Positions 21,791-34,142 of a stretch of 64,000 bases of DNA are shown in pieces. Both the position numbers and the translations under genes were made by a program. Below the pieces are notes generated by a model. That model saw only the letters and a list, made by a program, of their open reading frames with translations. It did no database searches and was not told the origin of the DNA. The stretch lies in the NCBI RefSeq assembly GCF_000003815.2, contig NC_049981.1:4568770-4632769 (forward strand), written 5' to 3'. The stretch's first letter is position 1. Every line of letters begins with the position of its first letter. Origin of the DNA: Branchiostoma floridae. Its lineage: Eukaryota > Chordata > Leptocardii > Amphioxiformes > Branchiostomatidae.

Positions 21791-24690
21791 TAGCCACCGT
21801 ACATCTTCCACCCATCAACCCACCTTTAATCTATTTATCCATTCCTCCGTCCAGCTATTCCATCCTCTACTTTTCACCAAACAATTCGTCTTTCATCTGT
21901 CTATACATCAGTCCTTACATATTTTACCATCTCCAACCTTCCACCAATCAATCTGTCTCAGCAGAACCCTTAATCTCGCACTGATTGNNNNNNNNNNNNN
22001 NNNNNNNNNNNNNNNNNNNNNNNNNNNNNNNNNNNNNNNNNNNNNNNNNNNNNNNNNNNNNNNNNNNNNNNNNNNNNNNNNNNNNNNGATCCGTTTATTC
22101 ATTCCTCCATCTATCTTTTCCCAGCCTCCATCTTCCACCCATCAATCCGTCTCTCATCTGTTTATTCAGTCCTTCATCTAGTTTTTCCCATTCTCCATCT
22201 TTTACCCATCAATTCATCTTTCATACGTTAATTCATTCATTCATTCATTCATTCATAAATTCATTCATTCATTCATTCAGCTTTTCCCAGCCTCCAGCCT
22301 CTACCCATCAATCCATCTTTCATCTGTTTATTCATTCATCATTCATTCATTCAGTCATTCATTCATTCATTCATCCATCCAGCTTTTCTCAGCCTCCATC
22401 CTCCACCCATTAATCCATCTTTCATCTGTTTATTCATTCAATCATTTATTCATCCATCCAGCTTTTCCCAGCCTCCATCCTCCACCCATCAATCCGTCTT
22501 TCATCTGTTTATTCATTCCTTCATCCGGTTTCTCCCATTCTCCATCTTCCACCCATCAATTCATCTTTCATACGTTTATTTATTCATCCATCCATATTTT
22601 CCTAGCCTCCATCCTCCACCCATCAACCCGTCTTTCATCTGTTTTTTCATTCATCCATTCATCCATCCAGCTTTTCTCAGCTTTCATCCTCCACCCATCA
22701 ATCCGTCTTTCATCTGTTTATTCATTCATTCATTCATTCATTCATTCATCCATCCAGCTTTTCCGAGCCTCCATCCTCAACCCATCAATCCGTCTTTCAT
22801 CTGTTTATTCATTCCTCCATCTGTCTTTCAACCATCAATCCGTCTTGCATCTGTTTATTCATTCCTCCATCCATCTTTCACCCACCACTCCGTCTTTCAT
22901 CTGTTTATTCATTCCTTCATCCAGCTTTTCCCATCCTTCACTTTTCACCCATCGACGCGTCTTTCATCTGTTTATTCATTCCTCCATCCATATTTCCCCC
23001 ATCAATCCGTCTGTCATCTGTTTATTCATTCCTCCATCTATCTTTCACCCATCAATCCGTCTTTCATCTGTTTATTCATTCCTCCATCCATATTTCACCC
23101 ATCAATCCGTCTTTCATCTGTTTATTCATTCCTCCATCCATCTTTCACCCATCAATCCGTCTTCCATCTATTTATTCATCCCTCCATCTATCTTTTCCCG
23201 GCCTCCATCCTCCACCCATCAACCCGTCTTTCATCTGTTTATTCATTCCTCCATCCATCTTTCACCCATCAATCCGTCTTCCATCTATTTATTCATCCCT
23301 CCATCTATCTTTTCCCAGCCTCCATCCTCCACCCATCAATCCGTCTTTCATCTGTTTATTCATTCATCCATCCAGCTTTTTCCAGCCTCCATCCTTCACA
23401 CATAAATTCGCCTTTCATCTGTTTATTCATTCCTCCATCCATGTTTTCTACCCTCCATCTTCCATCCAACAATCCGCATTTCATCTGTTTATTCATCCCT
23501 CCATCTATATTTCCCCATCCTCTATCTTCCACCCATCAATTCATCTTTCCTCTTTTTATTCATTCCTTCATCTAGCTTTTCCCATTCTCCATCTTACACA
23601 CATTAATTTATTTTTCATCTTTTTCTTCATTCCTTCATCCAGCTTTTCCCAGCCTCCATCCTCCACCCATCAATTCATCTTTCATCTGTTTTTTTCATTC
23701 ATTCATTCATCCATCCAGCTTTTCCCAGCCTCTATCTTCCACCCACCAATCCGTCTTTCCTCTGTTTATTCGTTCATCCATTCATTTTTTTCCATCCTCC
23801 ATCCTCCACCCATCAATCCGTCTTTCCTCTGTTATTCATTCATCCATTCATTTTTTTCTAGCCTCCATCCTCTGCCCATCAATCCGTCTTTTCTCTGTTT
23901 ATTCATTCATCCATTCATTTTTTTCCATCCTCCATCCTCCACCCATCAATCCGTCTTTCCTCTGTTTATTCATTCATCCATTCATTTTTTCCAGCCTCCA
24001 TCCTCCACCCATCAATCCGTCTTTCATCTGTTTATTCATTCATCCATTCATTTTTTCCAGCCTCCATCCTCCACCCATCAATCCGTCTTTCATCTGTTTA
24101 TTCATTCATCCATTCATTTTTTTCTAGCCTCCATCCTCTGCCCATCAATCCGTCTTTTCTCTGTTTATTCATTCATCCATTCATTTTTTCCAGCCTCCAT
24201 CCTCCACCCATCAATCCGTCTTTCATCTGTTTATTCATTCATCCATTCATTTTTTCCAGCCTCCATCCTCCACCCATCAATCCGTCTTTCATCTGTTTAT
24301 TCATTCATCCATTCATTTTTTTCTAGCCTCCATCCTCTGCCCATCAATCCGTCTTTTCTCTGTTTATTCATTCATCCATTCATTTTTTTCCAGCCTCCAT
24401 CCTCCACCCATCAATCCGTCTTTCATCTGTTTATTCATTCATCCATTCATTTTTTTCCAGCCTCCATCCTCCACCCATCAATCCGCCTTTCATCTGTTTA
24501 TTCATTCATCCATCCATTTTTTTCCAGCCTCCAGCCTCTACCCATCAATCCGTCTTTCATTTGTTTATTCCTTCATCTATCTATTTTCCCTCCTCTATCT
24601 TCTACCCATCAATCCGTCTTTCATCTGTTATTTCATCTGTCCATCTATCTTCTCGCATCCTCCATCCTCCTTTCTCCCATCAATTCGTCT
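21790..24690. repeat. satellite/minisatellite array, ~66-bp unit
   Basis: About 40 units, each made of a TTCATTCATCC part, TTTTTCCAGCCTCCATCC, TCCACCCATCAATCCGTC and TTTCATCTGTTTA. Early units vary in length through ATTC expansion. From about 23,800 on they are homogeneous and show a higher-order pattern of two 'CAGCC..CCACCC' units and one 'CTAGCC..CTGCCC' unit (about 200 bp). The unit length is a multiple of three, so long artificial frames arise. The assembly gap lies near its start. Confidence 0.95.
21988..22087. other. assembly gap, 100 N
   Basis: Exactly 100 undefined bases inside the satellite array. The round size suggests a placeholder, so the true array length is unknown. Confidence 0.99.
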
Positions 24691-24699
24691 TCGCAATTG

Positions 24700-27290
24700 T
24701 GAAATAGCGACAATGACACAGATTTGTGAGACCATGACTGCTTCTTTATTCCGTGTGTACAGAACTCCAGATGTTTCCATGTTTCATCGCAAGACATAAT
24801 ACGGCACATCTTGTCATTCTTCACCTTACAACACAGTAGACAAGAGACAATAATTCACTTGTCGATAAAGGGACACTGTTCTATATGTTCATTTTAAGAT
24901 ATTCGTTTTACATGCAAATCTATAGTTACGTTTATAGAAATAGCTTACAAACATTAATTGTATTCAGATCACTCCTCCTCAAATGCAATCATGTTTGTAC
25001 AAAATTATGAAGATGTAACTAAATGCAGCCTTTAATAGGGAAATGGTGTACTGAAAGCTATTGATAGAATTATAGGTGACATGAATATTGATAAGTGAAC
25101 TACGTCACATTAAATACTGTGTCCTTTATAATCAGTCATGTTTACGTCAACTTTCATAATATGATTATAAAAGTTGACGCCGTCTCTTTTGCACCGTCTA
25201 TAGACTCGTTTACCGTTCCAAGTACGCAAACGCAGCGACAGGAATTGTGGGTAAAGGTGTCAAAGGTGTCAAAGACCCCTGAGACATAAAGAAAACACAA
25301 CTAAACAGTGTTATGCAAATCGTGTCAAAGGTCAGCACAGGAACTGTTTACATTTCAGGGGCCTTCACCTTTGACATATTGCACACATGTTCTGTTGATG
25401 CGCATGCGTAATCTGAAGAATGAATGAGCTTCGTGCAGAAAACAGATGCATACGATCCACAGACACTCCAACAGAGTAAATCAAGATGACATGCCAGGCG
25501 AGGATCTCTCTTATCTCTCCCTAGTTGCTGTTAAACAACTAACTTGTAACTAACTCAACATGTTTCAAGATTTTTTCTTCAATAAAACTTCTCAACAAGA
25601 CGTTTGCTTGGAGTGGCACAACCTGCTCAATAAGAACCTTTCTTTCCGTAAACACATTCCTCAAGGTTCTTGCTTAAAGATAATATAGTAGGGTTCATGA
25701 TGGGTTATTCAGATATCCAAACGTTTTGTTAAGGCATAATGCCGAAAATTATCTGATGTTAACATTATTCAATGTGGATTTTAGATTCCCAAGTTTAGAG
25801 ACATATATATTCCAGTTATATATCATCGAACAGGGGAGAGTATGATAAATGATTACTCAAATGATTCTTTTGATTCTCCTAATAGCAAAAACATTATGCG
25901 TGAAATAGCTCACATTAGAATTTCTGGGATTATCATTGCAATTTCTTAGTATTTTCGTACATTAGTTTTCCAACTATGAACCCAAGAGGTTATCTTTATT
26001 CCATCTGCTGTCTGCCAACTATTACACCAGAGATCTACAGAGATTACATGATATAGATATTAATATGTTAGCTAATAACTACTTGAGCTGAGCAAAAAAA
26101 GAACGGAAAGAGCCAAACTATGATGACGGAAAGTTTGCTAATAGTTTGGTGATTGTGAATGAAGTACTGGAATAAACGTGTCTAAAAGATTGAGGATATT
26201 CGGTGTAAAGAAGCAGTCTCGAAATATCAGCAGGATATTAGCAAAATAGAGTCCATGTTATAATGTAAAATATAGAAAAAGAAAGACAGAAAGATAAAAA
26301 GAGAGACCGACTATATTTGATTAATCCCGAATATTAATGAAGAAGAGAGTAGATAAGTAATGATGGAGATCATGAATTACAAAAATACAGAGTTACTAAG
26401 AAAGCGTATTGTCCTGAGCCCAAAAGAACCAAGTTTAGCTAGAGAGGCTACCCTAACGTAAGCATAATGATAAAGCTCGCTATCTGTCTACGTTATGTTA
26501 TAGAGTCTGTTCTAATGCATATATGATAATTGGGAGTATGATAATGTTTGAGCTTAGATAGACAGCCTACGCCGGCTTAGCTCCTATGTAAATGTTTGCA
26601 TGATCATTGAGGTTATAATAATGTTTGCTACATCGTCAAAAATTACCTGAACACACCATCAAGCTTACAAAAGAGACCTTAATGCTCTCTCAATGATCTA
26701 AAGTATTTGCAAAAGTGCTTAAAAGTAGAGTTTTCTGAACACACCTTCAATAAATTCAAACAAACAGAAGTGAATTCTCCTTGCAAAAGATTTCTCCTTT
26801 CTAAAAGCTTACTTTAATAGCAGTCACGCCCAAAAAAGGTAGGGTGATAGGACGTATATTGCTCCAGCATCGCGGTCCTCGTCCTATGTAAACCCCACTG
26901 TTGCCTACAAATGCAAAACAGTGTGAAGTTGTTAGTTAACTCCTCCTAACATGGTCCTTAGTAGATATTCATTGTATGTTGCACCATGATGGCAATCACA
27001 CATTAAAAGGCGCTACGTTTGTCATTTATCTATACTACTGCAAAAGAACTGTTACAGGGATAAAGTACTCGGAGTTTTAGAGAATAGCGATAGCGATGCT
27101 AACTCTTCAATACTCAGCATTTTAGATCTTTTCGCTAATATAAGGTATACATATATGATCACATATCTCATATATATATAACTCATGAGTCAACAATACA
27201 TCAAGGCAAAATTCAAATATGGAACAAATTAAGTTGCAAAGTTGTCGAACACACTGTCATCAGCTGCTTTTAAGTAAAAGTGATTGCTTA
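24700..27290. other. intergenic DNA; cluster of TCAAAG motifs at 25250-25380
   Basis: AT-rich and without coding signal. At 25250-25380 TCAAAGG/CCTTTGA-like motifs recur (GGTGTCAAAGGTGTCAAAG, GTGTCAAAGGTCA, TTCACCTTTGACAT) and form an imperfect inverted pair. TCF/LEF or nuclear-receptor sites would look like this, but no function can be claimed. Confidence 0.35.
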
Positions 27291-27292
27291 GG

Positions 27293-27531
27293 CCCCCTTT
27301 CCACTAGACGGCGATCGCGCTGCGCTCTCACTACGACCTAAATAGGATATGTACATCCTTCGCTTTCACACTGGGTATATTATACAAATTATAAAAGTGT
27401 GACCGAAAAGACAACAAAAAACACAAAGTGTAAAAAGATTCGTTTCTTTTCTATACAATTCGTTGAGCTATATGTCAAATTTTAGGTCGCAGAGAGAGCG
27501 CGGCGAAAGCGCCGTCCTAGTTGAAAGGGGG
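27293..27531. mobile_element. MITE, CCCCCTTTCC/GAGCGC family, copy 2
   Basis: Ends CCCCCTTTCCACTAGACGGCG and, inverted, CGCCGTCCTAGTTGAAAGGGGG. It is the reverse complement of the copy at 33904-34142 over its whole length. The sub-terminal GCGCTCTC runs and GACCTAAA.. motif are mirrored. Confidence 0.85.
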
Positions 27532-27709
27532 TATTACAAAAGTTGTTTAACCATACATTTGTTGCTTTTACAAAAATCTCAAATTCCCATGATCACACCT
27601 ACCCAAGGAATTAACTGTGTCCCATCTCTCTTGGATTTACACAGAGGTTTGCATACATGCAACAGTTTACTTGGTCCTTTTTTGCACGTACCTGCATGTT
27701 GATCAGGAT

Positions 27710-30700
27710 CTAGTCGTACCCTCCCTTGGTACGCTCCATGGCTTCCTTGATCTGCTCTTGGGTCAGGGCGATGTTGTAAACCTGACGGAAAGACAAGAGG
27801 TAATACGGTATTCTGAATTGTTGATTATCAATCGAAAGTTCACCAACGGTGTGACAGAGTAGACTTGAACTTGGCAAGCAAGCACTGTGATGGATCTGAA
27901 GATTTTCATAAAAAATCTCGACATTTTCATGCAAAATCTCAAGATTGACTCGAGACATCTCAAGATTTACCACAAAATCTAAAGATTTTTTAAATAAATC
28001 TCAAGATTTTTTAATTTTTAATGAGGCGCGAAGCCCCTGCTGGGGGTCAGTATCATCAGTTGAGTACCAGAGAAGTTTTTTCACAAAATATCAGCTATGT
28101 AAATTTAAGCTGTAAGAGACTATAAGCATTTGTCCAAAAGGCTTTTTTAAGTCCAAAAATAACCTATTCACTGTTATTAATGTTTTAATGATCGAGATCA
28201 ATGTACCTGCATGTGAGCTATGCGCCCCTTGTAGTTGCGTTCGTCCTTCTTGCCATCTTTGGCTGCAGGTTTGCCAGCCATGACCACAGGAAAATGAGTT
28301 TGAGATGCCAGATCAAGGCTTCCCTGGTCTTCGGAGGCAACCTGTAGAGATGACAAGAAAATGTTTGGTGTCAACTGTTGCTAGATCAAGACTCAATTCC
28401 CCAGCCCCAGTCCGCATGCGTGGACTGTTCAATAAGTGAGGGGGGGGGGCTGAAGTAATCTAACACTAGGTAGTAGGCTTTCGTCGGTATCAAGACTATG
28501 AGTAGTATAGACTGTACACTTGAGGAAAATATTTACAGTGAATGTGATGTTCTAATGATTTGACACGAAAATTTTGGGAGAAATTGTGGGAGAAACAAGC
28601 CTGAAATTTGCTTGTTGCTATATTTTACAATTTTCACAATAATAGCTTATGGCATCAGGCAAAATATGTTCATTAGAGTCAGACTTGTTGTTGTATGTCT
28701 GAATGGTATCTAATACAAGTTTAGAAATTACAGATCAAAGATAAAAACTGGATCATGTTGTACCAGTGAATAATTGTATTAGGTTGGTAAAATACGTAAT
28801 CACAAAGTGATTTATGCACAGGCATGAAATCTATTTAGAGTCAACGTTTCGATGACCATCTGTCATCTTCGTCAGGGCTATACTGACAGGTTGGACCGTG
28901 CACTGGACCTAAATGTTTACGGTTTCCCGGGCACTGGAACTGGGTGTTACCTTACATCTATTAATGGAGCAAAACTTACCGTGGGGGCCTCGATTACCCA
29001 GTTCCAGTGCACGGTCAACCTGTAACACCTAGCCCCAGTGCACTGTGAACCTGTAACACCTAGCTCCAGTGCATTGTCAACCTGTAACACCCAGCCCCAT
29101 TGCACTGTGAACCTGTAACACCTAGCTCCAGTGCACTGTCAACCTGTAACACCCAGCTCCATTGCATTGTAAACCTGTAACACCTAGCTCCAGTGCACTG
29201 TCAACCTGTAACACCCAGCTCTATTGCATTGTAAACCTGTATCACCTAGCTCCAGTGCACTCTCAACCTGTAACACCTAGCTCCAGTGCACTCTCAACCT
29301 GCAACACCTTGCTCCAGTGCATTGTAAACCTGTAACAGCTAGCTCCAGTGCACTGTAAACCAGTTAGTATAGCCCTGATGGTCAACGAATCACTTGTCTT
29401 TAAATAAATTCAACGGTTGTGCATAACGAAATTTGGGACTATGTATCATGTTGTATACGTGAAGTTGTACCTCGGTGCCATTCCAGTACACTTTGACGAG
29501 GCCTGTTGTAAGACTGTATGTAGCCGACACAAACTGCCACTCTCCTTGTTTGATGACTTCATTCCACAAACTCTTTATCTTGTATCCATCTTGACCCCAA
29601 AACCTGATATAACAAATGGATAAAAGAAAGCTAATTGCCTTATTCTGTATGTCTATGAAAAGTGCTGACGATGTAAATTATAGCAGTAAAGGTAATCAAA
29701 ACTTTAAGCAAATTGAAGGAACTCCTATTAAATGGCATTGCTTTTGTTGATATATGTTATGATATACATATAGAATACATTACGGTGTATTCCGTATCGG
29801 GTGTGCCATAACACTGCCATCGCTAAACTGATCAACATGGGGGCAAGAGCTTCTTTAATACCATGGCTGTGTAGCTTAATGGCCGGTCGGAAACAGTGCG
29901 TCAGATATCGGGGATCTATATCAGACTGGGAGTACTTGACAAGCGGGGTGGCACAGGGCACCCTGTTAGGTCCGCTGGTGTTCTTGGCGATGATAAATGA
30001 CGTCGAACCCGTAACTTCAAACTCTCACTGGAAGTATGTCGACGACTTCAACCTCGGTGAAATAAGATCAGTTGCAACAACCCTCCAGACTGACCTCGAC
30101 AACCTTGAGAGCTGGTCCGCGAGCAATTCTATGAGCCTCAATCCTAAAAAGTGCATGGCGATGCATTTCTGCTTCATGCCTTTGGTGGACAAAACCTTAC
30201 CATTGTCACACAGGCCAGGCTGTTAGGACTACACATTAGATCGGACCTACGTTGGGATGACCAGGTAAACGTGATGGTGTCTAAAGCCAGCAAGCGCCTC
30301 TTCCTCGTCAGTAGACTGCGCCGATCCGGAGTACCAGCATCTGATCTCACCATCATATACTGCGGTAACATTCGTCCCATTTTGGAATATGGTGCTCCCT
30401 GCTGGAGTGCCGAACTCACAAGCAAACAGTCTGCAGCCCTAGAGCGAGTGCAGAAACGTGCCCGCAAAATGATCATTGGACGCCGGTACAACTCCTACTC
30501 AGAAACGCTAGAACAGCTCAATCTCCAACGCCTATCAGACCGCCGTCGGAGCCTGTGTGTTGACTTTGCTACCAAAGTACCAAAGTTGAGAAATCCCCAC
30601 GGTTCTGTTCTTGGCTGCCCCCCACCCGTGCCCAACAGCACGGTAGAAACCTACGCAACTCTGGACAGTACCAGCAGCCTTCTGGGTCAAAGCGCTACAG

Positions 30701-32572
30701 GACAAGCGCCATCCCGTCCATTGTAGAAACGCTCAACGAACTCTAACTGTACTTTACTCCTCAGTCACACTATTACAATTATGGCCTCCTTACGCGGACT
30801 TACGACCTCTTTTTTACAAAGTTGTCATGTTTTAAAAGTCTGTATAAAGTCAAACCTGTAAATAGCGTGATTCCTTGAACGCAACAAATTTTGTATTACG
30901 TCGATATTGTATTTTAAGTAGTAACTATTGACCTATTGTTTTAACAACGTTCATAAAGTTTTTCTAATTGATGTATTTTGAATAGGCCAATAATTGTAAT
31001 ATCCTCGCAATTCAGCCTCTAGGCTGCCAAGAGGACTATATGCATATTGCTCAATAAACCAGTCTACTACTACTACTACTACTACTATCGCCCAAGGTAT
31101 CAGCCCGACCGCGGGTCGGATCGCACGACGGCCGAAGGCCGGAGAGTGATCCGACCCGCGGGAGGGCTGAGACCGAGGGTGATGCGGAATACACCGTGTT
31201 GTATTTTATTTATGTCATACCCACCTGAGAAAACCACTGTTTTGATGCAAAATGCGCCAGAAGTTGAACAAATTTGTTGCTCTCGAAAAAAAGGCTTTGC
31301 AACAGTAATGTGCCAACGTCCGAATCAAGTATTCTAACTTTCGATGGCGCCGTACTCGGCCCACACGAAACATGTTCGATTTATTCGAATGGAGCCCGTG
31401 TGATAAACCCGGGCCGTACGGAAAGTTATCACCCGGTCCGGAACACCCGTATCGAACGTTTTCGCGTCACAGGTATGGAATAAATACTGATACTGAGGAC
31501 CTAATTTTGATAAGTCATAAGCAAATCGACCTTACTCATTCACTAAGCATCATGACAAAACATTTAAGACTACAAAAACAAACCTGCACTTTAAAACGTG
31601 TAACTATAAATTATACCTATAACAATATCCTTTGCATTTAGTATACTATGTAAAGATAAAAAAAAGCTCACTGTGTGGCAAGCATGCTTGGATTACTATC
31701 AATCCAAAGGCTCGCTCCGTAGTCCCAAAGCGTCTGGGGGAAGTTCCGTTGGTAACTGAAGATTGGGCCCCGGTTTCCTTCCGGGTATATCCAGGCCAGC
31801 ATGGTCATGTATGGTCCGGTTTGCAGGGCTCCATTGTTGGGAATATCCAACCTAGAGCCTTCATAAATGCAACAAATATGACAAAATAGATGTTTCATAA
31901 TTCCCTTATTGTTTAAATAGTGTGCCTCTATAACGCTTGTTCTCCTTTATCCGTTGGCCTATATCTGTTGCTTTTAGAAACAAGGTATTTAGGGATATGA
32001 CGTCGACGGACGTTGGTTTTGAATTGCAACTTTTTCTGTATATTTCAATTTAAAACTGCCATCCTGTGGCTTGATGTGCCTGCAAGCAATGTTTTGATAA
32101 ACAACGGATGTAAGTCACCCCGCGGATAAAGGTGAACTAGCGTTACCATCATTTACAGTACATGGTCTGTTTAGTTCTTTTTGCCTTTTGACGAATATCA
32201 CGCAAGTGGAAGAAGAAAGGGGTAACGTTAGATAACAGGAGAGATGTGATGACAATATTAGAGAATGGGCCGAGATGATCCTTAAAATAAAAGAATAAGA
32301 AACAGATAACTTAAAATGACTTCTTTGTTGCCCCTACAGTTTAAATATTAAGACTAATGCATAAATGTGACTACAGTGTGGTACGACAATATGTTTTGAA
32401 AATATGTACCAAAAATCCCTTTGAAGTAGAAGGATCCTCCGACTTCCCCTCCCGGTCCTTCTGCAAGGCCTGTATCGTGCTGTACGGCATCATTACCATA
32501 GCCGGACACGTCACGGGCGCCATGTTTAGAATTCAGTGGCCAGTAACCAACTAGTGCAGACGGGTACGCCAT
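27710..32572 (-). CDS. LamG / concanavalin A-like domain protein (5 exons)
   Basis: Minus-strand exons 32572-32410, 31858-31672, 29603-29471, 28341-28207 and 27781-27710 join in frame (690 nt, 229 residues and TAG). The start SALVGYWPLNSK, then DVSGYGNDA, GGSFYFKG, the core MTMLAWIYPEG and ASLWID, then WQFVSATYSLTTGLVKVYWNG and the end GRIAHMQVYNIALTQEQI are the classic strand order of a LamG-type (Laminin_G_3 / pentraxin-like) jelly roll, so the domain is complete. Such domains bind glycans or proteins outside the cell. No signal peptide is encoded here. The first exon begins right after a CAG acceptor (phase 0), so upstream coding exons are expected. The exon set at 41854-46532 on the same strand is the best candidate. 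Confidence 0.85.
28836..29400. mobile_element. Helentron-like (HINE) frame carrying a 31-bp minisatellite
   Basis: Starts with GTCAACGTTTCGATGACCAT and CTGTCATCTTCGTCAGGGCT, end motifs common in Helentron-associated elements of marine invertebrates. It closes with an inverted GTTAGTATAGCCCTGATGG. About 11 copies of a 31-bp unit (CCTGTAACACCTAGCTCCAG + TGCACTGTCAA) fill 29010-29362. At 28892-28950 two units appear in the opposite orientation. It lies in an intron of the LamG gene. Confidence 0.7.
29795..31090 (+). mobile_element. CR1/L2-like LINE fragment, 3' half of reverse transcriptase
   Basis: Encodes, in sequence, LINMGARASLIPWLCSLM, GVAQGTLLGPLVFLAMIND, KYVDDFN (the Y.DD catalytic box) and NPKKC. 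A frameshift near 30,190 moves the frame to LLGLHIRSDLRWDDQV and on to the C-terminal ERVQKRARKMIIG region and a stop at 30726. A TAC-repeat tail ends at 31,088. It is antisense to the host gene, in the intron 29604-31671. The 5' half is absent, as is usual for truncated LINE copies. Confidence 0.9.
31101..31170. repeat. GC-rich hairpin
   Basis: CAGCCCGACCGCGGGTCGGATC-type left arm pairs with GATCCGACCCGCGGGAGGGCTG, with an inner GGCCGAAGGCC. It directly follows the LINE tail. 31171-31671 shows nothing recognised. Confidence 0.8.
31931..32145. mobile_element. palindromic MITE (TAACGC family), copy A
   Basis: Begins TAACGCTTGTTCTCCTTTAT and ends inverted as GGATAAAGGTGAACTAGCGTTA. Arms of roughly 100 bp pair through ATATC.GTTG and GGACG.TGGTTT blocks. 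In the LamG gene intron 31859-32409. Confidence 0.8.
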
Positions 32573-32629
32573 CTGCATCAACAGAGAATAGTCACGTTTA
32601 GCAGTTAGAGATTTTAACAAAATAAGGGA

Positions 32630-32805
32630 TAAGAAAGAAGGGACGAAAGAAGAAAAGGGGAAGAAAAGGGGAAGACGGAAGGAAGGGAGGATGGAAGGAT
32701 TGAACGAAGGAAGGAATGAATGACGAAAGGAATGAATGAAAGAAAGAAAGAAAGAAAAAAGAAAGAAAGAAAAGAAAGAAAGACAGACAGAAAGAAAGAA
32801 CAAAT
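32630..32805. repeat. purine-rich (GAAA)n tract
   Basis: GAAAGAAAG and GGAAGGAA runs on the + strand. They give an artificial minus-strand frame rich in Phe and Ser upstream of the first LamG exon. Confidence 0.9.
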
Positions 32806-32834
32806 GTGCTGTTTTAAAGAAACACAGTTTAGCC

Positions 32835-32965
32835 ATGTTGTTTTCAGCTTTTATCTTGATTGAATATTCAAAAGCGTTTGACTGTGTTTGCCATACCAAA
32901 GCTAACAAGTTATAACAATGGGCGCAAGATTATTACTTATACCATGTGTATATCTAGGAGTGTGT
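32835..32965 (+). mobile_element. LINE reverse-transcriptase fragment
   Basis: The frame reads LIEYSKAFDCVCHTKANKL, the conserved reverse-transcriptase box A region, followed after a frame break by TMGARLLLIP, parallel to NMGARASLIP of the LINE at 29795. It is a short piece of the same family. Confidence 0.65.
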
Positions 32966-33209
32966 ATGCGTAGGCAATGGACCTCCTCTCGTCGGCAATA
33001 CTCATTGGGCGGCTAATCAACTGACAATGACAAACAAGACGCTTTATTGTGATTTATTTTAAAATGAATGCCCTCAGATTACAGTGTAAAAAAAAACTTG
33101 GAAGGTGATCCGACAAACTTAAGCTAGGCGTGGGGCTTTCTAAGCAAGGAGCTGATATAAAAGCCCCTTGTTTCGAAGGCAAACAAAAGTCTGAGTAAGA
33201 CGTATGATA

Positions 33210-33411
33210 CCTTTCCTTTCCTTCAAAGAACAACGGAAGCAAATATTGACTTAGTCTTTATGTTGACACTGTTATCATGGTGATATTTGACCGTAAAATA
33301 TTCAGCTGGTGACAAGTCCATTTACACACCTTGGCTTGATGGTGTTGATTCTCGTGCAAACACTCACCTTTTGTACATACGATGGCATTCCGATTAACGA
33401 GTATAAACCCC
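33210..33411. repeat. left arm of a 4.4-kb inverted repeat
   Basis: Reverse complement of 37376-37585: shared GTGATATTTGACCGTA-like, GCTGGTGACAAG, CACCTTTTGTACATACGATGG and GGCATTCCGATTAACGAGTA blocks. Confidence 0.75.
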
Positions 33412-33903
33412 CATTTAACTAACAAAATATTTATATAGCCTCCAGCATTGCTAGCTTTGGTCCGCTACAGAAGGCAAAGCTGTCGGGCAACCAGCTGGGT
33501 TTATCATACTGATGGTGAGATTTGGCCCTAGAAAATTCCCAGCTGGTGACAAGCTCCTTTAAAGGTATGCTACGTAGTTTATCTACGTGTCCCCCTAAGT
33601 TAGACCCTCCTGGCTGTAAACAAAACAGCTTCAGGCCTCCAGTAGGCACCCTAAGGGTGGGGTAATGAGTTTATCACACTCCAGCTGGCTACAGGGGAAG
33701 ATCTTCTTTGAAAACACTAATTTTTGTTCACTTCAGAATAGGATTATCATGCATTTATTCTATTTTGTAGGGTATCAATAAGCTGAGGTTACATTCCCTT
33801 CAAAACTGTGAGAATCTTGCAAAGATTACGTTTTTCAAAAACTCTGGTGAAACTGTCATCAGACACCCCACTGTGCAGTCAGGCACACAAGACACTGATA
33901 ATA

Positions 33904-34142
33904 CCCCCTTTCCACTACGACGGCGCTCTCACCGCGCTCTCTCTGCGACCTAAAATTTGACATATCGCTCAACGAATTCTATAGAAAAGAAACGAATCTT
34001 TTTACACCTTGTGTGCTTTGTTGTCTTCTCAGTCACACGTTTACGTTTTGTATGATATACCAAGTGTGAAAGTAAAGATTACACATATCCTATTTAGGTC
34101 GCAGTGAGAGCGCAGCACGATCGCCGTCTAGTGGAAAGGGGG
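33904..34142. mobile_element. MITE, CCCCCTTTCC/GAGCGC family, copy 3
   Basis: CCCCCTTTCCACTACGACGG at the left and CGCCGTCTAGTGGAAAGGGGG at the right; reverse-complement partner of 27293-27531. Confidence 0.85.

Noticed and set aside
21985-23405. Frames of 142 and 186 codons rich in Phe, Ile, His and Ser
   Set aside because: They arise from the 66-bp satellite (a multiple of three) and one even spans the N gap.
28985-29365. Regular 31-bp repeats that might be a CRISPR array
   Set aside because: There are no unique spacers between the units, and the setting is an intron of an animal gene; it is a minisatellite.
32573-32908. Upstream extension of the first LamG exon as an open frame with a start codon
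   Set aside because: The extension is translation of a GAAA/GAAGG simple repeat, and a good CAG acceptor lies exactly at 32572/32573.
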